A stretch of 64,000 bases of DNA, taken from contig KV918814.1 of NCBI GenBank assembly GCA_002049455.2, positions 1 to 64,000 of the forward strand, in the 5' to 3' direction. This document shows, one piece after another, positions 10,453 through 22,076 of the stretch (positions are counted from its first letter, which is position 1; each line of letters begins with the position of its first letter). The notes under the pieces were generated by a model. It saw nothing but the letters and a program-made list of their open reading frames with translations, was not told the origin of the DNA and searched no databases. A program made the position numbers and the translations under genes. Origin of the DNA: Porphyra umbilicalis. Lineage: Eukaryota; Rhodophyta; Bangiophyceae; Bangiales; Bangiaceae.

Positions 10453-12429
10453 ATGGCCCCCGCGGCGTTTGTCCCCGCTCCCGTGCGCGTCCCTGCGTCG
10501 ACCGGCCGTGGCTCCCTGGGGCATGTGGCCGCTACGCAGGGCCGTCGGCCCCTTTTTTTCGGGGAGGGCGTCCTGGCGAGCAGCCATGGCTCTGCACGGG
10601 TCGTGGGTGCCCCGCAGATGGTCGCACCACCTCCTCGGCGCCGGGAGCCCAGCTCCCGCGATACCGTACCGATTGATGACGTCGCGGCTGGTGAGCGGGA
10701 GCGGCTCGAGGCCAACCTCAGCGGCGGCGTCGTGCCGGGTGCGGACTCCCCACCGCCGCCAGAAGAGGAGGAGATGGCGGAATATGACTCCCGGCGATTC
10801 TCCGAGGCCAACCCGCCGCCCCCCCTGTCTATGAAGGACTCGATGGACCTGTGGATTGAGAACATCCTCGTGCTGTACGGTGACAAGGAGCCGCGCGACA
10901 CGGTACCGGTGGCGGAAGGGGACGTGTCGGACCTCATGGGGGGACCCTTCTTCCTCGCCTTGCACCGCTGCTTCAAGCAGTACGGGCCTATCTACAAGTT
11001 GGCCTTTGGGCCGAAGGTCTTTATTGTCGTCAATGACCCGGTGGTATGCCGCCACATTCTGCGCGAGCGCTCCATCCTGTATGACAAGGGCGTGTTGTCG
11101 GAGATTCTGGAACCCATCATGGGCAAGGGTCTCATCCCTGCTGACTATGAGACGTGGAAGACCCGCCGCCGTGCCATCGTTCCCGGCTTCCACTCGGCGT
11201 GGTTGGAGTTCATGACAGGCATGTTTGGCTACTGCACAGACGGCCTGTCGGAGAAGCTGGACGGCCTCATTGCAGCCGGTGAGGGCACTGCGCCGGTGGT
11301 GGAGATGGAGACGGAGTACAGCTCGCTGGCCCTGGACATTATTGGCAAGGCCGTCTTCAACTACGATTTCAAGAGCACCCAGACCGAGTCTCCCGTCATC
11401 AAGGCGGTGTATCGGACACTGCGCGAAGCCGAGTACCGGTCTACCTTCCTCTTCCCCTATTGGAAGTTTGAGCCGCTCAACTGGATTGTCCCCCGGCAGC
11501 GCCAATTCCGGCGTGACATGAAGCTGGTCAACAACACCTTGCGCAAGCTGATCAACGAGGCCCAACACGGCAAGCAGTCGACGGAGCTGGACGACCTGAA
11601 GCGGCGGGATTATGAGAACGTGAGTGACCCGTCAATGCTGCGCTTCCTCGTCGACCTCCGCGGCGAGAGCACCACCAACCAGCAGCTGCGCGACGACCTA
11701 ATGACCATGCTCATTGCGGGCCATGAGACGACCGCCGCGGTGCTGACCTGGGCCACGTACGAGCTCGTCCAGCGGCCTGACATTTACGCGCGGGTTCGGG
11801 CCGAGGTGGACGCCGTCATGGGCGACCGGCAATCCCCCCCGACATTTCAGGACGTCAAGTCGTTGAACCTGACTCGCCGGGTGCTTGCCGAGTCCCTGCG
11901 CATGTACCCCGAACCGCCATTGCTCATTCGCCGCCTGCTGGCCGACGACACACTGCCGGGCGGAGAGATTGGCAAGCCGACCAACTTGAAGAGGGGCACA
12001 GACGTTTTCATCTGCGTCTACTCGATGCACCGGTCGCCGGCCCTGTGGGAGGAGCCTGACGTGTTCAACCCCGACCGGTGGCTCAAGCCGTTCTCCAACC
12101 CTGGCGTGGAGGGCTGGAGTGGTTACAACCCCCCGGACCCCAACCGCGCCAGCTTGTACCCCAACGAGGTTAATGCCGACTTTGCTTTCCTCCCGTTTGG
12201 CGGTGGCTCCCGCAAGTGCGTCGGCGATCAATTTGCGATGCTCGAGAGCACCGTCGCGTTTGCAACGCTCGTCCGACGGTTTGACTTTTCGCTCGGCTGT
12301 GCGCCAAGCGAGGTGGGGGTGGACACGGGAGCGACTATCCACACCAAGGGTGGCATGCCGATTCGGGTGAGGAAGCGCGGTGAATGGGACGAGCTAAACG
12401 AGGCGTCGGCCAAGCTCGCTCAGCAGTAG
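10453..12429 (+). CDS. CYP97B: CYP97B-like cytochrome P450, carotenoid hydroxylase
   Basis: Single exon, 658 aa from the first ATG of the frame. CYP97 enzymes are plastid P450s that hydroxylate carotene rings on the way to zeaxanthin/lutein. The first ~130 residues are Ala/Pro-rich and transit-peptide-like, with a second variable acidic part. The P450 domain has the I-helix motif AGHETT at 422-427, ESLRMYP with E480/R483, VFNPDRW, and the haem loop FGGGSRKCVG with the ligand Cys589. Family assignment rests on the overall pattern (IKAVYRTLREAEYRST, FPYWKFEPLNWIVPRQ), which fits CYP97, and CYP97B best because of the long pre-haem insert SGYNPPDPNRASLYPNEVN. Bangialean red algae are known to use CYP97B-type hydroxylases; activity here is inferred. 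All catalytic residues are intact. Confidence 0.9.
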   Translation: MAPAAFVPAPVRVPASTGRGSLGHVAATQGRRPLFFGEGVLASSHGSARVVGAPQMVAPPPRRREPSSRDTVPIDDVAAGERERLEANLSGGVVPGADSPPPPEEEEMAEYDSRRFSEANPPPPLSMKDSMDLWIENILVLYGDKEPRDTVPVAEGDVSDLMGGPFFLALHRCFKQYGPIYKLAFGPKVFIVVNDPVVCRHILRERSILYDKGVLSEILEPIMGKGLIPADYETWKTRRRAIVPGFHSAWLEFMTGMFGYCTDGLSEKLDGLIAAGEGTAPVVEMETEYSSLALDIIGKAVFNYDFKSTQTESPVIKAVYRTLREAEYRSTFLFPYWKFEPLNWIVPRQRQFRRDMKLVNNTLRKLINEAQHGKQSTELDDLKRRDYENVSDPSMLRFLVDLRGESTTNQQLRDDLMTMLIAGHETTAAVLTWATYELVQRPDIYARVRAEVDAVMGDRQSPPTFQDVKSLNLTRRVLAESLRMYPEPPLLIRRLLADDTLPGGEIGKPTNLKRGTDVFICVYSMHRSPALWEEPDVFNPDRWLKPFSNPGVEGWSGYNPPDPNRASLYPNEVNADFAFLPFGGGSRKCVGDQFAMLESTVAFATLVRRFDFSLGCAPSEVGVDTGATIHTKGGMPIRVRKRGEWDELNEASAKLAQQ

Positions 12430-13495
12430 GTTGCGTTGGTGGGAGTGGAGGGGTTACGTACTCGGTGACATTGTTCCGCAGGTGTTGCCGGCGTTTTGTG
12501 TGGGCTTGCTTGTAGGCGTGATGTGGCATTTATCCTCTGAGGGGTAGCTCGTGTTGGCACAACCCGTGAGCTACGCTCTTTTCTTTTTCTCTTCATGTTG
12601 CATCCATGACCGGTCGTCTTACCCGCTGTAAGTTATGTAGACTCCTTTTATGCGAATCCTCGCCGTCTTGGCGCCAGGAAGTTGTATGCGTCAGGGATGT
12701 TGGTGAGCTTCGGCTATTGGTCATTGTGGCCATGACATGGATGCCATTTGGGCGACTGATGTGTGGCATAGTGGGTTTTCCTTAGCCAGTGTGATTGCTT
12801 CTTCCCGTGATGCCAAGGCACAGTGGAAGTTGCATAGTGTGCATACGCACTCCGCGACGAGGGACCTGAAGTCACTCTAACCTGGAACTCTTCTTACAAC
12901 CAGCGAGTGTTTCTCGTGTACATGTCCTTTGCTTGTTCATTCGCACGTTGACGATACACATGGACCATGCTGTGGTCGCAACGCATTGAGCTGTGTGGGG
13001 CAACTGTTGCTACCGTCTGCATGGTGCTGCTCGGCCGTGCTCGGCACGACGGTGCTGGAGTATCATAATCTCTTCGAACTTCAACAATCTTCCCATATTT
13101 ACAAAAACAGAATTAATGTGTAATTAATACTACCAACGATACGTGTCGATGACGTATTTACGTTCAAATTATCACAGCAGAGGTTACGTGTGAAGACTGC
13201 GTCGTCGATTCTGGACGCGTCCGGAGTGGCCTCTGCCCCCTTTTGCCCTTGGTGCGGTGGTGCGCCGTTGTCCGTTGCGCGCTCCGTGACGGTCATCGGC
13301 TGTGTCGCGGTCAGATCCGCCGCTTGTCGTCGGCCGCGGGGGCTGCCGGTGTACACTCGCGGCCGCCCATTTGAGTACTGTGCGAGGTTGCCCTTGACCG
13401 TCCTGCTCTCCCCTTTTTTCTTCATTGTTTTCGTCTTCATCAGTGTCCCGCCTTCTTTTCTGTCCCGATCGCTGTGCCGCTTCCTGTGGCACGCG
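12430..13495. other. Intergenic region (CYP97B-like to PAT1)
   Basis: Region between two genes on the same strand: 3' UTR of the P450, then an AT-rich zone at 13070-13170, then a GC-richer promoter/5' UTR for PAT1 with a pyrimidine-rich leader at about 13400-13470. Nothing else is recognised. Confidence 0.45.
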
Positions 13496-16400
13496 ATGGA
13501 ACCTGCACGATATCCTCAAGGCGTCAATCTGTCGGCTGGGCCCGCCCCATCGTCACCCTACGCGGACGGCGAGAGGCAAGCGACGGCGCCCATGGCGCCG
13601 CCGCCAGGTGCGGGCCCCCGCGACGCGGACGGCGGCGCCGGCGCCGGCGCGTGGCCAGACGCCGCATGGCCCCACGAGTGGCCGACCGATCGGGGCGCGT
13701 CCGGCGCCGCGCCCGGTGCTGATGGCATTGTCGACGGCGTGCCGCTGCACCCCGCGCCCGGCTTCCCCCGGCCTCCGCCGCACGCCGCGTCGGCGCCGCC
13801 CGGCCCCGCCGAGCGAGATCCGGCGGTGCTCGCGGACGCGCCCGCACCGCCCGTCGGTGGCTGGGGCCCGCCGCCGGGGATGGCGTCGCCCGGTGGCCCC
13901 GGCTTTGGCCCGGGCGTGCCGTACGCGCCGCCCGCGGCGGCGGCGGCGGCCTACCCAGGATCGGGCTGGCCGTCGACCCACGGCGCCTTCCCGCCGCCGC
14001 CGGGCCAGCAGCCTGCACACCTGCCGCCGTACGGGTACGGGTCGCCGCCGCAGCCCTTTTCGTCGCCGGGCGGCTATGGCGGCTTCCACCGACCGCCGCC
14101 GGGGCACCCGCACGCGGCGGGCATGCGGCAGCCGCCGCCGCCGCCGCACGCGTCGCCGTACGCACCGCCGTACGCGCCGGGCTACAACCGGCCGTACCCG
14201 CCGCCGTTTGTGCAACCACCGTATGGGGGCGGGGGGGGGGGGGCTACGAAGGCGGGCCGGGCAGCGTACCGGCCGGAGCCTCGCCTCCTGCGGGGACGTA
14301 TGTGCCGCGCCCGCTGCCGGCGGCGGGACAAGAGTATGCGGCGGCACCCGGCGGGTATGCGCCGGGCGCAGGGTCGCTGGCCAATGGCGGGTGGCCTGTG
14401 CCTGGGCCGCCCCCGCCGCAGGCGTCGCCCCACATGGTGCCCTCCCCGGCGTTAGGACCGCTTGCCCAGCCCCGTACGGTGGGACCGCAGCAGCAGCAGC
14501 AGCAGCAGCAGCAGCTACTGCAGCAACAACCGCAGCCGCAGCAGCCGCTGCAGCCGCAGCAGCCGCTGCAGCAAGCGCAGCAGCGGTCGTGGCAGCAGTC
14601 GCCACCTACGTTTCCACTGGGGATGCACCACCCGGGACAACCGCAGGCGAGCCCGGCCACCGCGCCTCTGACACCGCAAGCGTGTCTCTCGGTGTCTGCC
14701 CAGCCGAGCTATCAACCCCAAGGCCACCTTCACGGGCAGCTTGTGGGACCAGACGAATCGCAGGATTCTTTTCCTCCTCAAGAGCAGCTACTGAGGGGCT
14801 CATCCCCGGGGACGTGGTCGGCACCTGCAACGGCGCCGTCGGCAGATGTGTCGTGGTCGACAGGGGAGCGGGGCGTGCCGTCATATGCCGTCGACCCGTC
14901 TCCATCGGCCCCGCCGCTGCGCTCGGTCCTACCTGCGCCGTCGCCGTCTGCGCCCCCGCTGCCGCCGCCGCCTGCGGATTTAGATGAGGATGCCTTGCCG
15001 TCGCTCCGTGGGCCGCCTCCGGGGGTGCGCATGGCTCGAGTGGAAGACGTAGAAGCTGCCATGTCCACGATGGCGCTGCCACCCTCCTCCCCGCGGCAAG
15101 CGGCACCGGCGGTGTCACCCCGCTCGGCTGGCGTGTCGTCGTTTTTGCCCGGACCCGAGCCGCATCTGGCGCCGCTGGTGCCTCCAACTTCTGACGCGCT
15201 ACCAGCACAGGGGTTCCGGTCACGGACGATGACGTCCCCATGGAGCTTCAGCGGATCTAACAGCAATGGCGGCAGCAGCGGCGGGTTGTTTGGGATTGCC
15301 TCGGTGGGCGGCTTGGACTTCCCGTCGCTCGCCGAAGCGGCGCGCGTCCCGTATGTGGCCCGCTTAAGCTCGACCGCTGCCACGGCGTCGCACTCGGCAG
15401 CGCCGGTGACCTCGTCGTCCCTGACCTCCGTGCTGCGGAGCTCCGCAATGCCGCCGCCGGTGACGCCGCCACGCCGCAAACAGCTACCTGCGATGACGTC
15501 GCGGGAGATTGATACGGTGTTGCGGATGCATCTCAAACACCTGGAGATGAGTGACCCGTACATTGAGGACTACTACAACTTGGCCCTCAAGGCCAAGCGG
15601 GAAGGCGTTGCGGACTTCGGTGCGATCAGTCCTGGGGACAGCCTCGGTGCTCGGCTGCTCCCCGTGCCGGGCAAGCGCCACCCGCCGCTTGGCGCTGCGG
15701 ACATGCGGGGTCACCTCGAGGCGGCGGCGCGGAGTCGGGCGTCGGGTGCGGCCGTCTCAGGATCCGTCGGTGGCTCGACTGGGAGCCTATCCCGACAGCC
15801 GAGCGGGGCCCAAACGCACACGGACGCCAACCTCACGACGCTGGCGTCGGCGCTGGGCACCCTGCAGCGGTGGACGCCCAACGCGCCGCGGAAGCTGGTC
15901 AAGGTCACCCAGCCGAGCAGCGATCCCGTCGCAGACGTTGCCGCTGCTGCGGCCAGGGCCGTCGCCGATCCATCTGCGTCGGCTGCGTCTGGCGTCACGA
16001 GTGGCGGCGCCCTCGGTGGCGGCTCGGCGCCGCCCCCGTTGGCGCTCCGCAAGGACGAGGGCGTGGCCGTGCGCATGGCAGTGGAGGCTGGTTATGACAT
16101 CCTGGCGGACATTTGGGATGTGGTGCGGCGGCGCCGTCGCGACGGCACCGGTGGTGACGGCGCCGGTGCGGAGGAGGACGCGCGCTTGACGACAATTGAG
16201 GAGCTCATCGACCGGCTGTACGCGGTGCTGCGGCTGCCCGAGCCGGCACAGGACTGGTCGGTGCCGATCACTTCGACCAATGCCGCCTTCTTTGTGCGCA
16301 TGTGCGCGTTTGCCAAGGGCAAACGCTTCATCGCTGCCGCGCTTCCGCTGCTCCCGCTGCGGCGCCAGCAGGTGGCGGTTGCGGCCGTGATGCGACACCT

Positions 16401-16998
16401 CGGTGCGCTGGCAGACGTGCGAGTCGCGGCGCTCCAGGCGTCGTCCGAAGGGGGCAACCGCGCGTCCGCGGCGTCACCCACCGCGGGGGCGTCGGGCGCC
16501 GCACCGGTGGGGGCGCTAGCATTTTGGCCCGCCCTGGTCGCCTCTGTTCGGGACGACGATGAGGGTCCCACCGCCGGTGTGGTGGCCCCGTCCGGGGCCG
16601 CCGCAGCCGCGTCGTCGGCAACCATGCTCCTCGACGGCTTCCTCGCGGGCCACTCGCGGGTCGGCGTTGTCGCGGCGCTCACGTCTGGGGACGGCGCGCG
16701 CCTGTTGTACGCCTGCTTGGAGCGCATCCCCCCTGAGGGCGGCGCGCCGGTGGAGGTGGCCACCGCGGCGGACCGGCAGCACTCGCTCGACACGGCACGG
16801 CGGGTGTGTGTGATCATGACCTTCGGGCTGCCCGAGGTCTTTTCGGCGTGCGAGTCGCCTGACGCGGTGTGGCTGGTCGTCGCGCTGCTCGATGCGCTCG
16901 CGGGACCAGACGAGCAGAGTGCGCTCCGCGCGACGCTGACAACGTTGCTCGAGTCGGGGCGGGCGCCGCCGCCGCCGCCTCCGCCGCAGCAGTCGTAG
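13496..16998 (+). CDS. PAT1: PAT1-like mRNA decapping activator / P-body protein
   Basis: About 1,167 aa if the frame is joined across a G13 run (14231-14243); frames 13496-14242 and 14244-16998 do not match as given. PAT1 bridges the DDX6/Dhh1 helicase, the Lsm1-7 ring and the decapping enzyme in cytoplasmic P-bodies. The N-terminal half is low-complexity Pro/Gly/Gln, with a Q9 run and QPQPQQPLQPQQ encoded near 14485-14600. The conserved core is EIDTVLRMHLKHLEMSDPY followed by IEDYYNLALKAKR at about 15510-15600, equivalent to the family's N-x-DPY-x-DDYY segment. Next comes RKLVKVTQPS, and the helical C-terminal domain with FFVRMCAFAKGKRFIAAALP (about 16285-16350), matching the LPKGRKL helix of PAT1. 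The start is the first ATG after the pyrimidine-rich leader. The family call is firm; the exact N-terminus is less so. Confidence 0.82.
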
Positions 16999-17293
16999 GT
17001 GTGGGTGGAGGGGGTCGGTCTCATCACCGGCGTACGAAGAAACTCTGGACTTCCGTTTTTTGTTGTTTGCGCTTGCTTGTCTACCTTTCTCTTTTTTGTT
17101 GTGTCTTCGCTTGCTCCGCTTTTGAGGCTATTCCTTTGGCTTGGTACCGTTTTACCCTGACCTTATGCTCATCACACAACCCGGCGCGCAACGCCATCGC
17201 AGGCACAGGCACACGGCCTTGTGTTCTCGTGGCAGCCTACTTGAGGCATCGCAGGGACCAACGTTGCAAGCCGCCACGTCTCACAAACCCACA
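16999..17293. other. Convergent 3' flanks of PAT1 and ARGD
   Basis: Short T-rich spacer between converging genes, probably both 3' UTRs. No gene seen. Confidence 0.4.
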
Positions 17294-18760
17294 TCATTTG
17301 GCACCAGCAAGGAGGTCACCGAGCGCTGCATCCATGTAGGAAACGGCGGTGGCCACCTCCGTCTCGGAAATCACCAGTGGGGGCACGAAACGAACGACCC
17401 GGGGGCCGGCGGGCACCAACAGCAACCCGCTGGCCATACAGGCGGCGACCACCTCGCCCGCATTGAAGGGCGCGTCTTCCGACAGCTCCACCCCGACCAG
17501 CAGCCCCCAGCCGCGCACCTCTGACACAACGCCCGGTCCGTACTTGGCCGCCACCTCCCCCAGCAGGGCCATCAGCTGCTCCCCCCGGGCGTTCACGTTG
17601 GCCATCACCCCCCCCTCCGCGTCGTCCACAGCCAGGGCGTCGGCCACAGCCAAGCCGGCGGCCGACGCCAGCGGGTTGCCCCCAAACGTTGACGCGTGGT
17701 CGCCTGGCGCAAAGACGTCACAGTGGGCGGAACAGAGCATGGCCCCAATGGGGATACCCCCGCCGAGGCCCTTGGCGGTCGTCACCACGTCTGGCTTGAC
17801 GCCCAGGTGCTCGTGACCCCACAGGAGGCCGGTCCGGCCCATGCCCGTTTGCACCTCGTCGACCATCAGTAGCGCGCCAGCCGAGTCACACAGCTCCCGC
17901 GCGGCGCCAAAAAAGGCCTTGGTGCCCGGGTTGACCCCGCCCTCCCCCTGCAGCGGCTCGAGGAGGATGGCCGCCACGTTGCCCTCCCCGACCGCCGCCA
18001 CGGTCTTGGCCAGCGCCTCGGGGTCGTTGTACGGGGTGTAGACAAAGCCCGGCACGAGCGGGTGGAAGCCCTTGTGGTACTTTGGCTGGCCCGTCGCGGT
18101 GATGGCCGCCAGCGTGCGGCCGTGGAAGGACGCTTCGGCAGTGATAATGACCGGTGACGCCCCCGCCGGTGGTGAAAAGTCGTGCTTGGCGTGCCAGTGC
18201 TTGCGGGCGAGCTTGATGGCCGCCTCGTTGGCTTCCGCCCCCGAGTTGCAAAAGAAGGCCTTGTCCGCCGGGGAGTGTTCGACAAGCCACGCCGCCAGCT
18301 GACCCTGTGGTGTCGTGTAGTAGAGGTTGGACACATGGTGGACGCGGCCGAGCTGCTCCGTCACGGCCGCAATCAGGCCCGGGTGCGCGTGGCCGAGCGA
18401 GCACGTCGCGATGCCCGCCACGCAGTCAATGTAGTGTTTGCCCTCCGAGTCCCACACGGACGCGCCTTGGCCCTTGTCCAACACAAGCGGGTACCGGCCA
18501 TAGGTGTGCATGACGACGCTGTCAAAGTCTTTGATGGTGTCGCCGGCAGGGGCGGCAGAGCCCGATCCGGGCTTGGATGTCAGCGGCTCCGCAACGGCGC
18601 GGAGGGACGCAGCGCCGGTCGAGCGCAGGGCGACGGCCACTGCGCCATCTGCGACGCCATGGCCCGGCGTCTTGAGTGTGCCGCTGCCGCTGGAAGCAAA
18701 TGCGCTGGCGCGGGACGAGAGCAATACGGTCGGGGAGACCGACGGGGGGACAAACGCCAT
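17294..18760 (-). CDS. ARGD: Acetylornithine aminotransferase, plastid arginine pathway
   Basis: Single exon, 488 aa from the ATG at 18760; upstream in-frame codons lack an ATG. It is a PLP-dependent class III aminotransferase converting N-acetylglutamate semialdehyde to N-acetylornithine in arginine synthesis. Signatures: NSGAEANEAAIKLARKHW (PLP phosphate region), FHGRT, DEVQTGMGRTG, and TTAKGLGGGIPIGA with the Schiff-base lysine K330. STFGGNPLASAAGL follows. The first ~75 residues are Ser/Ala-rich and fit a plastid transit peptide. Ornithine aminotransferase is the main alternative, but the PLVLDKGQGASVWDSEGK start and HVSNLYYTTPQGQLA favour the ArgD branch. Convergent with PAT1. Confidence 0.92.
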   Translation of the reverse strand: MAFVPPSVSPTVLLSSRASAFASSGSGTLKTPGHGVADGAVAVALRSTGAASLRAVAEPLTSKPGSGSAAPAGDTIKDFDSVVMHTYGRYPLVLDKGQGASVWDSEGKHYIDCVAGIATCSLGHAHPGLIAAVTEQLGRVHHVSNLYYTTPQGQLAAWLVEHSPADKAFFCNSGAEANEAAIKLARKHWHAKHDFSPPAGASPVIITAEASFHGRTLAAITATGQPKYHKGFHPLVPGFVYTPYNDPEALAKTVAAVGEGNVAAILLEPLQGEGGVNPGTKAFFGAARELCDSAGALLMVDEVQTGMGRTGLLWGHEHLGVKPDVVTTAKGLGGGIPIGAMLCSAHCDVFAPGDHASTFGGNPLASAAGLAVADALAVDDAEGGVMANVNARGEQLMALLGEVAAKYGPGVVSEVRGWGLLVGVELSEDAPFNAGEVVAACMASGLLLVPAGPRVVRFVPPLVISETEVATAVSYMDAALGDLLAGAK

Positions 18761-19281
18761 CGTAGACCAGTGCAGCGGTCGAGGGAAAGGGGTATACAAA
18801 GATGATGGGTGCTTGGCGAATACAGCGTGAACGACACAGACGTGGGGAGGGGTGAAGGACGTATGGCGAGACTGCTGGGGTTGATAAGGAACGGGCTAGA
18901 AGAGATGCTGCACAGCTGTTATTCAAGAGCTCAGGGAGGCTCTCGAGCTCAAGTACAACACTGTTCAAGTACCTTCTGTTCTGTTCGACGTCAGCACTCG
19001 TGGCTGCTTTCAATCTGGACAGAGTGCCAAGACACATGTCTGTGCGTTGCAGCGCCTGAAACGCACCAAGACGAAGGAAAAAAACAGGATCACAAACTCG
19101 GTCGGCATGTGCCCTGGTCATGTGCAAGCAGCTAGAACAGATAGAAAGAGGGCTAGCGACCGGATGAGCTCGAAACTGGAAGCCGATAATCAACAAGCTC
19201 ACCTTCATACAAGCACAGCACCGTGCAACATGAACACATCCAAGGATACAACAAAAAAGGAAAGGAAGGGATCCAGAAGCA
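18761..19281. other. Intergenic region
   Basis: Between the 5' end of ARGD and the 3' end of the MIC19-like gene, both on the minus strand. It serves as ARGD promoter and MIC19 3' UTR. No ORF or structured element recognised. Confidence 0.4.
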
Positions 19282-20002
19282 TCAGAGCAGCCGTGCTGCG
19301 CACGCCGCAAACGCATCCACCACTGCCCCACACTGCAACACGTCACCCCCCGATTTGTAGCATTTGATAGTCGCCGCCCGCTCGGCCCCGCACGGCAGCT
19401 CAGCGGGCCGCTTCACCTCGTTCGCCGGCAGCTTGGCCTCCACCCGTTCCACGGCTTTGGCGAGCGCGTCGGCAGCGGCTTTCTCGGCGGCCGCCGCAAT
19501 CAAGGCCGGGGACACGCGCGACTGCGTGGCGGGGGACGCCCCCGACGGCGACGGCGACTGTGACGACGCGGCAGCAGCGCCCGCACCCGAAGCGCCTTGT
19601 GACGAGCCCGTTGAGGCAGCGGCTTTGGTGGGCGGGGCGACCATGGCCCGCAAGAGGCCGTTGGTCACCTGCGGTAGGATGACAATACCGTATGGCCCCG
19701 AGCACACGCAGGGAGAGAAAAAAAGGAGGGATCACAAACACGGCGCGGTGTCGGGTGCTGAAAGACGAGGTACTGTGAGTGGATGGTCGAAGCAAACATC
19801 CAGAGCTGGTGTGTGGCCACCATGCCGGCCCGTGCAGCAACAGCAGCAAACCACACGAGGCAAGGAAAACATGCGATGCTGGGTGGGGGATTCAAGAGGC
19901 GTCATGGTGTATGGCAATGTGCAAACGACCGGGAAGCACCTAAGACAGAAAACGTACCACGACTTGAAAGGACTCATCGCCATCCCCCCCGTCTTCGGCC
20001 AT
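19282..20002 (-). CDS. MIC19: MIC19/CHCHD3-like twin-CX9C mitochondrial protein
   Basis: Two minus-strand exons, 19958-20002 and 19282-19668, encode 143 aa. Exon 1 gives only 15 residues (MAEDGGDGDESFQVV) and joins VTNGLLRAM in phase 0. The first exon was found by matching the family pattern in which an acidic start and a VV strand precede a short helix ending R-M. The middle is an Ala/Ser-rich linker and an amphipathic helix (AEKAAADALAKAVERVEAKL). The C-terminus carries a twin CX9C (CHCH) motif: C108, C118, C128, C138, with the CYKSGGDVLQC spacing typical of MIC19/MIC25. Such proteins are imported into the mitochondrial intermembrane space, oxidised by MIA40, and help the MICOS complex shape cristae. 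Another CHCH family member is the alternative. Confidence 0.72.
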
Positions 20003-22076
20003 GCCGACGGCGCCTCGCGGAAGGCGTGAACGGGGATGGAGCAAGGGATAGCAGCCCACACACAAAACGCACCAGCCCCAGGCGTCAAGGGGCCGGTGCG
20101 CAACGATCCCTACTAGAAGAGACAAGTGGGCCAGGAAGGAGGTTTCCCACGACACTGCGTGCGACGAAACCGGCCACTCGGGACCAAGACGCGATCGTGG
20201 TGGACCAGAACAAGTGTAATGCTTGTGCACCAGGAAGAGGGCAGCTACTTGCCCTGTAGTTCTAAGTCGGCGAAACTTTTACACAAGTCCCTGAATTCGG
20301 TTCAGATCTGACGGCTTCGCAGTGGTGGCCTCGGACACCGGCGCAGACGCCTCGGAGGGCCCCCTTCCGGACGCCTCCCGGAGGGCCCCTCATGCAGTGG
20401 CTGTGTACAGAGAGCAGAGCATCACCAGCACCCGATCCATCAGCTCCGTCAGCGGCTAACAGGCTAGGATTTTTGTTGGAGCGGAGCACCCCTGTGGGGG
20501 GAGGACAGCTTATGATGTCCCCCCCTGGAGAGAGGGCTGCAGCGCCGACGGACCGGGCCGACACGGCACCGGGACGCGAAAACCTGTAGACCCGCGGGGA
20601 GTGCAGGGAGGACGTCATGCCGGGACGTTTGCACTCCTGCATGGCGACACCCGCAGTGTGGGACATGCAACCGGGTCGACCGAGAGTGTCGGGTACAGGC
20701 CGGGTATACGTGGCCGCGCGCGGTGTGTGCGGCGAGTGGCGGGTGCTGCGGGGAAGCCTTGCGGTACGGGGCGCCGGGGTGCAGCCGCCCATGGGACGAG
20801 GGACGCCTGGGAGAGTATATATATAGGCTCGCGCCTGGGGACTAGCCCCGGGGGCAAGGAGAAAGTTGACCGACGACCTTTCTGTTACCCTCTCATCTAC
20901 GGGGAGCACGCGGGGCTGGGAGCACGCGTGGCTGTTGGGTCGGTTCCGCCAACAGTTTTCGTGTGGTGCAGCCGGGCACCAGGGCGAGGTGACCGCTGTC
21001 CTGGCGTGGCAGCAACGCTGGCTTTGCCCCCCGTGGTCAGATTGCTTTTGTCTACTCTGTATCTCAAAGTGCGTGGTGCCATAGTTTTCCCCAGCCTCGC
21101 CACTCCCTCTCGACTCCCCCGCTGCTTCGCAGTTTTTGATCGTGGCCGTAGCACAGACGCACTGTTGCGGGGTATGAATGAGTCATGAGTCACTGGACCC
21201 TACGATGACCAACCAGGCGAGTTCATGAGATGGAGCCGTACCGGCGGCGCTGCAGGCGATGACTCTGAGGATACGTACTTTCATCAAGTGCGCCGTTGTC
21301 CTGTGCGCCCGCGGTGAGCAACAGCTGCTAGCGTTTGCGCGAGCGGTGCAGTCTGACGGCCGCGTCTTGTGCCTCGAGGAGAGCTCGTCCGCGCTGGGCG
21401 TGACAATTGAGGCTCGGGTGAACAAGATTGTGTATGCGACGGCCGTGACCGCGGTGAGAGTCGGCGTCCGGATGGCACTATGGCGTCACCACGACACGCC
21501 GCTGCGGCTGCTCTGGGGGGGGGTCGATGGCGGAGCGAGGGTAGCTGTGTGGCTAGCGTTGGTCTCGTTGATGGGGAAATCATGATGTACTAGCAGTGGT
21601 GGCGATAAGGGTGGCGGCGACAGGGGTCGGCTCAGCTGCATCTGGTGAGATGCTTGTTGAGCTGAGGCGACCCGTTGGCACAGTCAGCGTGGGGAGACGG
21701 TGGACGCGTGGATGGTTCAATGAGTGCCGAGCAGCACAGTGGGTGGGCCAGTGGAGACTAGTCCTCATATTTTCGCTGGGATGAGTGCGGTGGGCATCTC
21801 GTTGATGGGGCGCTGCTGTTGCTTCCTTTCCTTCTCTTCCGTTCTTCCTTTGTACTCATTTTTCTGCAGGAAATCGTACATTGCCCTGTGATTTCCTGGT
21901 TCTACTAGAATTCAGAGACAATTGTCATAATTGTTGTCGCAAATCCCATTCCGTCGCACTTTGGCGACGGCGCCGTCGGCGACACGTCTAGCTGTGATCG
22001 TAGAGTCGTCGACGGGTCAATCGTGTCCACCCCCTCCCGGTTGACGGAGCGTGGTCCCGCCGCGAGACGGACAACC
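20003..22076. other. Long divergent intergenic region (MIC19 / MPP10)
   Basis: Two kilobases between divergent genes. It contains an orphan TATA-like promoter near 20816 and no ORF with recognisable coding character. The 20340-20840 part is GC-rich with several near-repeats of CGGAGGGCCCC. The part next to 22077 is the MPP10 promoter/5' UTR. Confidence 0.4.
20816..20825 (+). promoter_or_regulatory. Isolated TATA-box-like sequence
   Basis: TATATATATA followed by GGCTCGCGCC, within an otherwise GC-rich region. The spacing would place a transcription start about 30 bp downstream, near 20850. No clear coding gene follows before MPP10 at 22077, so it may drive a non-coding RNA, belong to an old LTR, or be chance. 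Confidence 0.3.
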
